Source: Rhodospirillales bacterium (GTDB lineage: Bacteria; Pseudomonadota; Alphaproteobacteria; CACIAM-22H2). From it: a stretch of DNA of 5,022 nt. The translations under genes and the position numbers were made by a program. The notes beneath the pieces were generated by a model. That model made no database searches. It saw only the letters and a list, made by a program, of their open reading frames with translations, and had not been told where the DNA came from. Every line of letters starts with the position of its first letter. The stretch's first letter is position 1. The stretch spans positions 1-5,022 of the forward strand of contig JACQAF010000040.1 of assembly GCA_016195145.1 (NCBI GenBank), written 5' to 3'. Below are positions 1 to 5,022 of this stretch, one piece after another.

Positions 1-243
1 GAAGGGCCGGCGCCGTTCGCCGACAAAATCGCCAATGTCGTCGATTACGACGCGATCGTCGCCGGCGTCCGCCGCATCATCGCCGTCGGTCATGTCAAGC
101 TGGTCGAGACGCTGGCCGAACGCATCGCCGCCTTCTGCCTGGAAGAGCCGCGAGTGCGCCTTGCGCGGGTGCGGGTGGAAAAGCTCGACGTCTATGCCGA
201 CGCCGCCAGCGTCGGGGTCGAGATCGAACGGCGGCGCGGCTGA
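1..243 (+). CDS. folB: Dihydroneopterin aldolase, C-terminal part (5' end outside window)
   Basis: FolB converts 7,8-dihydroneopterin to 6-hydroxymethyl-7,8-dihydropterin and glycolaldehyde in cytosolic folate synthesis; related enzymes also epimerise the substrate. Frame 1 is open from the window edge to the TGA at 241-243, giving 80 residues. The reading holds the typical FolB C-terminal half: a VVDYDAIV segment, then a helix with GHVKLVETLAERIA, whose glutamate and flanking residues form the pterin site in the family, then a strand with VRVEKLDVYADAASVGVEI ending in ERRRG. FolB is usually about 115-130 residues, so roughly the first third is missing upstream. The assignment rests on motif recognition; the closest alternative is another member of the FolB/FolX fold. 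It is followed by a 334-bp gap, so it probably belongs to an upstream transcription unit separate from uvrC. Confidence 0.88.
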   Translation, partial: EGPAPFADKIANVVDYDAIVAGVRRIIAVGHVKLVETLAERIAAFCLEEPRVRLARVRVEKLDVYADAASVGVEIERRRG

Positions 244-353
244 AAAACGCGGTTATTGGCCGTATACGGTGGTTACGCGGTCATTCCGGCAACGGTTGGC
301 GGAAAAACGCAGAAGTTGTGCACAAGGGCCTTGACTCGGCGGCGGACGCCAAG

Positions 354-388
354 AAATCCGCCATTTTCACGGCAAAAATGACGGATTT
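354..388. repeat. Inverted repeat with 14-bp arms, possible folB terminator or operator
   Basis: The left arm (354-367) pairs with the right arm (375-388) at 13 of 14 positions; the only mismatch is C361 against A381. The loop is CACGGCA (368-374). The outer arms are AAATCCG and CGGATTT. In RNA this would be a long hairpin about 110 bases after the folB stop. A run of six T (404-409) lies 15 bases beyond the stem, too far for a standard intrinsic terminator, although the stem ends in three T. It could be a weak or bidirectional terminator, or a protein-binding site. Confidence 0.55.
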
Positions 389-390
389 GC

Positions 391-470
391 TACATTACTC
401 CACTTTTTTGTTTTGAATTTTCAGTCTGTTGCCAGAGACGCCCAATTTTTGAGCAATATCGTCATATGAT
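391..470. other. AT-rich tract upstream of uvrC
   Basis: By hand count 28 of 80 bases are G or C (35%), against well over 60% in the flanking genes. It contains T6 (404-409), T4 (411-414), TTTT (418-421) and T5 (446-450) runs and ends with TATGAT (465-470), a 5/6 match to a sigma-70 -10 box. A TTGCCA at 429-434 resembles a -35 box but is 30 bases from TATGAT, too far to pair with it. The tract could be the promoter region of uvrC or, given the DnaA boxes about 36 bases downstream, a DNA-unwinding element. Confidence 0.35.
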
Positions 471-505
471 AGGGAATCCGCGCCCGGCGACCGGCCGGAG
501 GGGTG

Positions 506-514
506 TTATCAACA
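506..514 (+). promoter_or_regulatory. DnaA-box-like 9-mer, one mismatch
   Basis: TTATCAACA differs from the DnaA-box consensus TTATNCACA at one position. It sits three bases before the perfect box at 518-526 in the same orientation, giving a 12-base start-to-start spacing. The 13-mer at 507-519 also matches the IHF consensus WATCAANNNNTTR at all defined positions but the last, so an IHF site is an alternative reading. Confidence 0.4.
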
Positions 515-517
515 CAT

Positions 518-526
518 TTATCCACA
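518..526 (+). promoter_or_regulatory. Perfect DnaA box TTATCCACA
   Basis: The 9-mer TTATCCACA is an exact match to the high-affinity DnaA-box consensus. It lies 52 bases before the chosen uvrC start. A degenerate partner on the opposite strand (ATATCCACG, plus-strand 532-540) and the palindrome TTGTGCACAA at 316-325, which carries a one-mismatch box on each strand, make a small cluster. It may be a DnaA-controlled promoter site or part of a replication origin; in E. coli, uvrB has been reported to have a DnaA box in its control region. Confidence 0.5.
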
Positions 527-577
527 GGATTCGTGGATATAGTTCGATCGGACTAGTCGAATCGCGTGAGGCGAAGG

Positions 578-2494
578 ATGAGCGAACGACCATCCGATCC
601 GGCGGACGACGACGCACCGCCGCGCCCGTTCGGGGCCGGCGTCGAGGTATTGCGCGCCGCGTTAGCGACGATGCCGGGCAGCCCCGGCGTCTATCGGATG
701 CTGGATGCGACCGGCGATGCGCTCTATGTCGGCAAGGCGCGCAATCTCAAGAAGCGGGTGTCGAGCTATCTGCAATTCGGGCGCCTGCCCAACCGCCTGC
801 AGCGCATGGTGGCCGAATCGCGGTCGCTCGAAGTCATCGTCACCCATACCGAGATCGAGGCGCTGCTGCTCGAAAGCAACCTGATCAAGCGCCTGAAGCC
901 GCGCTACAACGTATTGCTGCGCGACGACAAATCCTTCCCCTATATCCTGATTACCGGCGATCGTGAATGGCCGCAGATCGCCAAGCATCGCGGTGCGCGG
1001 GGCCGCAAGGGCAGCTATTTCGGCCCCTTCGCCTCGGCCGGCGCGGTCAATCAGACGCTCAACGCCTTGCAGCGGGCCTTTCTGCTGCGCTCCTGCGCCG
1101 ACACGGTGTTCCACGCCCGCACGCGGCCCTGTCTTCTCTACCAAATCAAGCGTTGCAGCGCGCCCTGCGTCGGCCGGATTGCGGCCGAGGATTACGCGCA
1201 GCTGGTCAAGGAAGCGAAGGATTTTCTCGCCGGCCGGTCGAGCGATATCCAGACGGAACTGGCCGGGCGGATGCAGACGGCGAGCGCGGCGCTACAGTTC
1301 GAAACCGCCGCCCTGTTCCGCGACCGCATCCGGGCGCTGACCCAGATTCAGGCCCATCAGGACATCAACGTCGAAGGGCTGGGCGACGCCGATATCGTCG
1401 CCGCCCATCAGGCCGGCGGCGCCACCTGCATCCAGGTGTTCTTCTTTCGCGCCGGACGGAATTACGGCAACCGCGCCTATTTTCCCCGCCACGACCGCCA
1501 GATGGAGACGGCCGAAGTGCTGGCCGCCTTCGTCGGGCAGTTTTACGACGACAAGCCCGTGCCGCCGACGGTGGTGCTGAGCGAACACATCGCCGACGAA
1601 GCGTTGCTCGCCGCCGCCCTGTCGCAGAAGGCCGACGGCAAGATACGCATTCTCGTTCCCGAGCGCGGCGACAAGCGCAAGCCGGTCGACCATGCGCTTG
1701 CCAATGCCCGCGAGGCGCTCGCCCGACGCCTTGCCGAAAGTTCAACCCAGGCCAAGCTGCTCGACGGCGTCGCCGCAGCGTTCGGCCTCGACGGCCCGCC
1801 GCAGCGCATCGAGGTGTACGATAACAGCCACATTTCCGGCACCGACGCCATCGGCGCGATGATCGTCGCCGGCCCCGACGGTTTCATCAAAAGCACCTAT
1901 CGGCGATTCAACATCCGTACCCAGGCGGGACCGGATAACCCCGACGGCATCGCGCCTAGCGACGATTACGGCATGATGCGCGAAGTGCTGACCCGCCGCT
2001 TCGCCCGCGCGCTCAAGGAAGATCCGACCCGCGAACGCGGCGTGTGGCCGGATCTCGTGCTGATCGACGGCGGCCAGGGACAGCTCGGCGCGGCGCTCCA
2101 GGTTCTTGCCGATCTCGGCATCGGCGACCTGCCGCTGGTCGCCATCGCCAAGGGACCCGATCGCGACGCCGGCCGCGAGCGTTTTTTCACACCCGGCCGC
2201 GAGCCCTTCGCGCTCGAGCCGCGCGATCCGGTGCTGTATTTCCTCCAGCGCCTGCGCGACGAAGCGCATCGCTTCGCCATTGGCGGCCATCGCGCCCGTC
2301 GCGCCCGCTCGATGGTCCGCTCGCCGCTCGACGAGATCGCCGGCATCGGCCCGGCGCGCAAGAAGGCCCTGTTGCTGCATTTCGGCTCGGCGCACGCGGT
2401 GTCGCGGGCGGGGCTTGCCGACCTTGAGGCGACCCCGGGCGTCAGCCGGGCGGTGGCGAAAAAAGTTTATGATCATTTCCACGACGGGGGTTAA
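578..2494 (+). CDS. uvrC: UvrABC excinuclease subunit C
   Basis: UvrC makes the 3' and 5' incisions around DNA lesions marked by UvrAB in cytosolic nucleotide excision repair. The 638-residue protein is full length. It has an N-terminal GIY-YIG nuclease domain (about 32-115: GVY at 37-39, YVGK at 50-53, R60, likely catalytic E99 in LLLESNLIK). Four cysteines (173, 185, 193, 197) have spacings 12, 8 and 4, identical to the Fe-S cysteines of E. coli UvrC. A UVR domain that contacts UvrB lies at about 224-258. The RNase H-like domain has a complete D-D-H triad (D415 in EVYDNSH, D497 in LIDGGQGQ, H564 in DEAHRF), and a helix-hairpin-helix region is at about 583-634. ATG 578 is preferred because GAGG (568-571) precedes it at 6 bases; an in-frame GTG at 566 would add four residues and lacks an obvious ribosome site. 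No LexA site is visible upstream. Confidence 0.97.
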   Translation: MSERPSDPADDDAPPRPFGAGVEVLRAALATMPGSPGVYRMLDATGDALYVGKARNLKKRVSSYLQFGRLPNRLQRMVAESRSLEVIVTHTEIEALLLESNLIKRLKPRYNVLLRDDKSFPYILITGDREWPQIAKHRGARGRKGSYFGPFASAGAVNQTLNALQRAFLLRSCADTVFHARTRPCLLYQIKRCSAPCVGRIAAEDYAQLVKEAKDFLAGRSSDIQTELAGRMQTASAALQFETAALFRDRIRALTQIQAHQDINVEGLGDADIVAAHQAGGATCIQVFFFRAGRNYGNRAYFPRHDRQMETAEVLAAFVGQFYDDKPVPPTVVLSEHIADEALLAAALSQKADGKIRILVPERGDKRKPVDHALANAREALARRLAESSTQAKLLDGVAAAFGLDGPPQRIEVYDNSHISGTDAIGAMIVAGPDGFIKSTYRRFNIRTQAGPDNPDGIAPSDDYGMMREVLTRRFARALKEDPTRERGVWPDLVLIDGGQGQLGAALQVLADLGIGDLPLVAIAKGPDRDAGRERFFTPGREPFALEPRDPVLYFLQRLRDEAHRFAIGGHRARRARSMVRSPLDEIAGIGPARKKALLLHFGSAHAVSRAGLADLEATPGVSRAVAKKVYDHFHDGG

Positions 2495-2537
2495 AATCGG
2501 TATTTGCTGCCCGGAGAGCTGCCTGAAATGCCGATTT
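2494..2537 (+). promoter_or_regulatory. Inverted repeat covering the pgsA start codon
   Basis: The left arm AAATCGGTATTT (2494-2505) begins on the last base of the uvrC stop codon, and the right arm AAATGCCGATTT (2526-2537) contains the pgsA ATG (2528-2530). Eleven positions pair by Watson-Crick rules and the twelfth (T2501 with G2530) is a G-U wobble in RNA, so all 12 can pair. The 20-base loop carries the Shine-Dalgarno GGAGAG (2513-2518). Folding would leave the ribosome site open but bury the start codon, which suggests translational control or coupling to uvrC translation. No U-run follows, so a terminator is unlikely. Confidence 0.5.
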
Positions 2538-3154
2538 CCCTGCCGATGACCCTGACCCTGTCGCGGATCCTGGCCATTCCGGTCCTGGTCGCACTGTTTT
2601 ACGTCGAAGGCAACGCCGTTCGTTATATCGCCTGCGCGCTCTATACGGCCGCAGCCGTAACCGATTATCTCGACGGTTACTTCGCCCGCGCCTGGCGCCA
2701 GCAATCGAAACTCGGCCGCATCTTCGACCCGATCGCCGACAAGCTGCTGGTCGCCGCCACCATTCTGATGCTCGTCGCCTTCGGGCGCATCGCCGGCTGG
2801 CTGGTGCTGCCGGCCCTGGTCATCCTGTGTCGCGAAGTCCTCGTCTCGGGCCTGCGCGAATTCCTCGCCGAAATCCGCGTCGGCCTGCCGGTGAGCCGGC
2901 TCGCCAAATGGAAAACCGGCATCCAGATGACGGCTCTCGGCTTCCTCATCGTCGGCGACGCGAAGATGACGGCTTTCCTGCCGGTCGAGCTGATCGGCCA
3001 GGTCGGGCTGTGGATCGCCGCCGGGCTGACGCTGATCACCGGCTACGATTACCTGGCGGCGGGGCTGCGCCATCTCGACGAGAGGCCGCAGCCGCGCGAA
3101 ACGGCCGATGACGAGCGCCGCCGGCCGCCCAAGCCCGCCCGCCCCACCGCATGA
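2528..3154 (+). CDS. pgsA: CDP-diacylglycerol-glycerol-3-phosphate 3-phosphatidyltransferase
   Basis: PgsA is an integral inner-membrane enzyme that makes phosphatidylglycerophosphate from CDP-diacylglycerol and glycerol-3-phosphate, the committed step to phosphatidylglycerol and cardiolipin. The 208-residue protein carries the complete CDP-alcohol phosphotransferase signature D-x2-D-G-x2-A-R-x8-G-x3-D-x3-D (D46, D49, G50, A53, R54, G63, D67, D71). Hydrophobic segments fit membrane helices at about 9-26, 32-48, 73-107 (probably two) and 133-143, with a last one near 154-177. The end (about 184-208) is a hydrophilic Arg/Pro-rich tail with no assigned role. ATG 2528 has GGAGAG 9 bases upstream; a TTG at 2504 and an ATG at 2546 are in frame but less well placed. 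It follows uvrC by 33 bases, implying co-transcription. Other CDP-alcohol transferases share the motif, but length and context favour PgsA. Confidence 0.94.
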   Translation: MPISLPMTLTLSRILAIPVLVALFYVEGNAVRYIACALYTAAAVTDYLDGYFARAWRQQSKLGRIFDPIADKLLVAATILMLVAFGRIAGWLVLPALVILCREVLVSGLREFLAEIRVGLPVSRLAKWKTGIQMTALGFLIVGDAKMTAFLPVELIGQVGLWIAAGLTLITGYDYLAAGLRHLDERPQPRETADDERRRPPKPARPTA

Positions 3155-3200
3155 CGGTCGGAAGGGGCGCCGCCCGGGCGCATTGTCGGGGATTTTTGCG
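3155..3200 (+). other. pgsA-mobB spacer with short GC hairpin
   Basis: This 46-base gap contains a 5-bp all-G/C inverted repeat, GCGCC (3167-3171) and GGCGC (3177-3181), with a 5-base loop, followed after 11 bases by GATTTTT (3191-3197). The T-run is too far from the stem for a confident terminator. GGGGA (3188-3192) is the likely mobB ribosome site, so the hairpin lies just upstream of it and could affect mobB translation. Confidence 0.3.
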
Positions 3201-3725
3201 ATGAAGATCATCGGCCTTGCCGGGTGGAGCGGCAGCGGCAAGACGACGCTGATGATCCGGCTCATTCCGGCGCTAGTGGCGCGCGGCGTCGTCGTCTCGA
3301 CGATGAAACACGCGCATCACGAATTCGACGTCGACCGGCCGGGCAAGGACAGCTACGAGCACCGCGCCGCCGGCGCGACCGAAGTTATGGTCTCCTCCGC
3401 CGCCCGCTGGGCGCTGATGCACGAATTGCGCGGCACGCCCGAGCCGGCGCCGGAAGAATTGATCGCCCACATGACCCCGGTCGATCTGCTGATCATCGAG
3501 GGCTTCAAGGCGCACGCCCACGACAAGATCGAGGTCCATCGGCCGGCGGCCGGCAACCCGCTGCTGGCCCGCGACGACCCGCATGTCGTCGCCGTCGCCA
3601 GCGACGCCGACCTGCCCGGCCTCAAGGTGCCGCGCCTCAACCTCGACGATATCGAGGCGATCGTCGATTTCATCGTCGGCCATTGCGGGCTGGCCGCTGC
3701 GCCGCGCCGCGCCGCCGGGGAGTAG
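3201..3725 (+). CDS. mobB: Molybdopterin-guanine dinucleotide biosynthesis adaptor protein MobB
   Basis: MobB is a GTP-binding P-loop protein that associates with MobA and other molybdenum cofactor enzymes and is thought to aid conversion of Mo-molybdopterin to its guanine dinucleotide form; it is accessory in E. coli. The 174-residue product opens directly with the nucleotide-binding strand and Walker A loop GWSGSGKTT (8-16, K14, T15). It continues with the family segment STMKHAHHEFDVDRPGKDS (33-51) and a Walker B-like DLLIIEGFK (95-103), and ends with a region typical of MobB containing LARDDPHVVAVASD. Length is normal for stand-alone MobB. ATG 3201 was chosen because it places the first strand at the N-terminus and has GGGGA 8 bases upstream; an ATG at 3108 in the same frame would overlap pgsA and add 31 low-complexity residues. 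It lies 46 bases after pgsA and 4 before moeA. Confidence 0.94.
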   Translation: MKIIGLAGWSGSGKTTLMIRLIPALVARGVVVSTMKHAHHEFDVDRPGKDSYEHRAAGATEVMVSSAARWALMHELRGTPEPAPEELIAHMTPVDLLIIEGFKAHAHDKIEVHRPAAGNPLLARDDPHVVAVASDADLPGLKVPRLNLDDIEAIVDFIVGHCGLAAAPRRAAGE

Positions 3726-3729
3726 GCGC

Positions 3730-4968
3730 ATGGCGCAGCTTTCCGACGACTGCTTCGCCTTCGGCGGCGAGCTGATGCGCGCCGATAAGGCCCTCGCCAT
3801 CCTCGCTGATCGCATCGACCCCGTGGCGACGGCCGAGACCGCGCCGCTCGCCGCCGCGCGCGGGCGGATCCTCGCCCGCGACATCGTCGCCGGGCGCGAC
3901 GTGCCGCCGCACGACAACGCCGCCGTCGATGGTTATGCCGTGTTCTTCGACGATCTCGATCCCGCCGGGCCGACGCGCCTCAAGATCGCCGGCCGTGTCG
4001 CGGCCGGGCAGATTCTCGGCCGCAAAGCGGAACGCGGCGAAGCGGTGCGCGTGTTCACCGGCGCGCCAATGCCGCCGGGGCCCGACACATGTTTTATGCA
4101 GGAGGATACGCGCGTCGAGGGCGACCATGTCGTCCTGCCGCCCGGCATCAAGCGCGGGGCCAACCGCCGCAAGGCGGGCGAGGACGTGAAGACCGGGGCG
4201 ACCATTCTTCGCGCCGGCCATCGCCTGCGCCCGCAGGATATCGGCCTTGCCGCCTCGGTCGGGGCGACGCAGATCGAAATCTACCGGCCGCTGAAGGTCG
4301 CCGTGTTCTCGACCGGCGACGAACTGCGCGAGCCCGGCGAGCCGACCCCGCCCGGCGCGGTTTACGACGCCAATCGTTATGTGCTTGTGGCGCTTCTCGC
4401 CCAGCTCGGCTGCACGGTCGGCGATTTCGGAATTCTCAAGGATCGCCGCGAGACCATCGAGGCGGCGCTCCTCCGCGCGGCCGAGGGCTACGACGCCATC
4501 GTCACCTCGGGCGGCATGTCGACCGGCGAGGAAGACCACGTGCGCGCCGCAGTCGAGGCGCAAGGCTCGATCCATTTCTGGCGGCTCGCTATCCGTCCCG
4601 GCCGCCCGGTCGCCCTCGGCCAGGTCAAGGGCGTGCCGTTCGTCGGCCTGCCGGGCAATCCGGTTGCGATGATGGTCACCTTCCTGCGCTTCGCGCGGCC
4701 GGTGCTGCTGCGCCTCGGCGGGGCGACCGAGATCGAGCCGCATCTCTATCGCGTGCGCGCCGCCTTCGCGGTCAAGAAGAAGGAAGGGCGGCGCGAATGG
4801 GTGCGCGCCCGCCTCGCCTCCGGGGCGGACGGCGCGCTGACCGCCGAGCGTTTCCCGCGCGACGGGGCGGGAATCCTCACCTCGCTGGTCGAATTGCCCG
4901 AGGAGTTGACGCAGGCTCCGGCCGGGACGATGGTAGATTTCCTGCCTTTCAGCGAGGTTGCGGTATGA
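3730..4968 (+). CDS. moeA: Molybdopterin molybdenumtransferase MoeA
   Basis: MoeA inserts molybdate into adenylylated molybdopterin to give active molybdenum cofactor in the cytosol. The 412-residue length matches the family (about 400-410). Motifs occur in order: PPHDNAAVDGYA (59-70) with the conserved aspartate D67, RVFTGAPMPPGPD (107-119), a GEDVKTG loop (150-156), STGDEL (194-199), the MoCF-binding core with TSGGMSTGEEDHV (259-271), RPGRPVALG (289-297) and GLPGNPVAM (306-314), then a C-terminal beta domain (about 335-412). No key residue appears missing. The usual DN-S-MDGYA form reads DNAAVDGYA here, a mild change. ATG 3730 is supported by GGGGAG (3717-3722) 7 bases upstream, which overlaps the end of mobB, so translation is probably coupled. 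The in-frame extension upstream to 3583 is only a shadow of mobB. The neighbours confirm the pathway. Confidence 0.96.
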   Translation: MAQLSDDCFAFGGELMRADKALAILADRIDPVATAETAPLAAARGRILARDIVAGRDVPPHDNAAVDGYAVFFDDLDPAGPTRLKIAGRVAAGQILGRKAERGEAVRVFTGAPMPPGPDTCFMQEDTRVEGDHVVLPPGIKRGANRRKAGEDVKTGATILRAGHRLRPQDIGLAASVGATQIEIYRPLKVAVFSTGDELREPGEPTPPGAVYDANRYVLVALLAQLGCTVGDFGILKDRRETIEAALLRAAEGYDAIVTSGGMSTGEEDHVRAAVEAQGSIHFWRLAIRPGRPVALGQVKGVPFVGLPGNPVAMMVTFLRFARPVLLRLGGATEIEPHLYRVRAAFAVKKKEGRREWVRARLASGADGALTAERFPRDGAGILTSLVELPEELTQAPAGTMVDFLPFSEVAV

Positions 4969-5022
4969 AGGTGCTTTATTTTGCCTGGCTTCGCTCGCGC
5001 GTCGGCGCGGCGGAAGAAACCG
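4965..5022 (+). CDS. moaD: Molybdopterin synthase sulfur-carrier subunit MoaD, N-terminus (3' end outside window)
   Basis: Nineteen full codons are visible, beginning MKVLYFAWLRSRVGAAEE. This is the characteristic first beta strand and turn of MoaD, the ubiquitin-like protein whose C-terminal Gly-Gly thiocarboxylate donates sulfur to precursor Z within molybdopterin synthase (MoaD plus MoaE). The start ATG (4965-4967) overlaps the moeA stop TGA (4966-4968) as ATGA, a classic coupling arrangement, and GAGG (4954-4957) sits 7 bases upstream inside moeA. The position after moeA, in an operon with pgsA and uvrC, agrees with this reading. The rest of the gene, including the diagnostic GG end, is beyond the window; moaE would be expected next. 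It is too short here to exclude another ThiS/MoaD-family member. Confidence 0.82.
   Translation, partial: MKVLYFAWLRSRVGAAEET

Larger units (their letters stand above)
244..577. other. Gene-free intergenic region between folB and uvrC
   Basis: This is the only stretch of the window over 300 bases without a gene. Open frames crossing it have no recognisable protein and run into folB or uvrC in the wrong frame. From left to right it contains a 10-bp palindrome CCGTATACGG (260-269), a palindrome TTGTGCACAA (316-325), a long inverted repeat (354-388), an AT-rich tract (391-470), two DnaA-box-like 9-mers (506-514, 518-526) and small inverted repeats up to 561. A 9-bp direct repeat GAAAAACGC occurs at 242-250 and 302-310. 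Four GANTC sites lie at 333, 474, 528 and 559. The uvrC promoter is probably here, but no hexamer pair with normal spacing stands out. Confidence 0.7.

Noticed and set aside
35..334. Plus-strand open frame across the folB end
   Set aside because: Out-of-frame shadow of folB with Ser/Arg-rich low-complexity sequence.
331..359. Sigma-70 promoter with TTGACT (331-336)
   Set aside because: The -35 match is good, but the bases at 16-18 spacing (AAATCC and neighbours) do not resemble a -10 box.
244..577. SOS (LexA) box upstream of uvrC
   Set aside because: No GTTC-N7-GTTC, GAAC-N7-GAAC or CTGT-N8-ACAG pattern found; GTTC at 542-545 has no partner at the required distance.
466..966. Plus-strand open frame from ATG 466 running into uvrC
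   Set aside because: It overlaps uvrC in another frame and crosses the DnaA-box region; composition is Arg/Ala-rich without a domain and ATG 466 lacks a ribosome site.
3155..3200. Molybdenum cofactor riboswitch before mobB
   Set aside because: The 46-base gap is too short for the known Moco RNA motif and holds only a 5-bp stem.
1742..3265. Long minus-strand open frame of 507 codons opposite uvrC and pgsA
   Set aside because: It lies antisense to two well-identified genes, spans their junction, has Arg/Asp/Gly/Gln-rich composition typical of reverse-frame reading of GC-rich genes, and shows no domain.
4100..4105. Perfect AGGAGG inside moeA as a hidden internal start
   Set aside because: The next ATG (4126) is 20 bases away, too far, and the bases encode conserved QEDT residues of MoeA.
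3670..4743. Minus-strand open frame of 357 codons opposite moeA
   Set aside because: Shadow of moeA caused by strong G/C third positions; no recognisable motif.

Overview
The window is a GC-rich, tightly packed stretch of a bacterial chromosome, most likely from an alphaproteobacterium (possibly Rhodospirillales-like). The evidence for this is the strong G/C preference at third codon positions, the gene order uvrC-pgsA-(mobB-moeA)-moaD, which from memory resembles the uvrC-pgsA-moaD-moaE neighbourhood of many alphaproteobacteria, and GANTC (CcrM-type) sites clustered in the only long intergenic region. All genes read on the + strand. No mobile element, CRISPR array, tRNA or rRNA was seen.

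Layout: (1) 1-243 is the C-terminal end of folB (dihydroneopterin aldolase, folate synthesis). (2) 244-577 is a 334-bp gene-free region. It holds a long inverted repeat (354-388), an AT-rich tract (391-470, about 35% GC by hand count), a perfect DnaA box (518-526) with weaker companions, four GANTC sites and a run of small inverted repeats leading up to the uvrC start. (3) 578-2494 is a complete uvrC (nucleotide excision repair endonuclease subunit). (4) 2528-3154 is a complete pgsA (CDP-diacylglycerol-glycerol-3-phosphate 3-phosphatidyltransferase); its start codon lies inside a 12-bp inverted repeat that begins at the uvrC stop codon. (5) 3201-3725 is mobB, 3730-4968 is moeA, and 4965-5022 is the first 19 codons of moaD, all molybdenum cofactor genes. 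moeA and moaD overlap through ATGA.

How the genes fit together: uvrC to moaD has gaps of 33, 46, 4 and -4 bp and probably forms one transcription unit that joins DNA repair, phospholipid head-group synthesis and late molybdenum cofactor assembly. MoaD supplies sulfur to molybdopterin synthase, MoeA inserts molybdate, and MobB is a GTP-binding partner of the guanylylation step. The genes themselves are ordinary and intact. The signals worth a second look are non-coding: the DnaA-box/AT-rich region before uvrC, the hairpin over the pgsA start, and the similarity between two inverted repeats. I found no convincing previously undescribed protein system.
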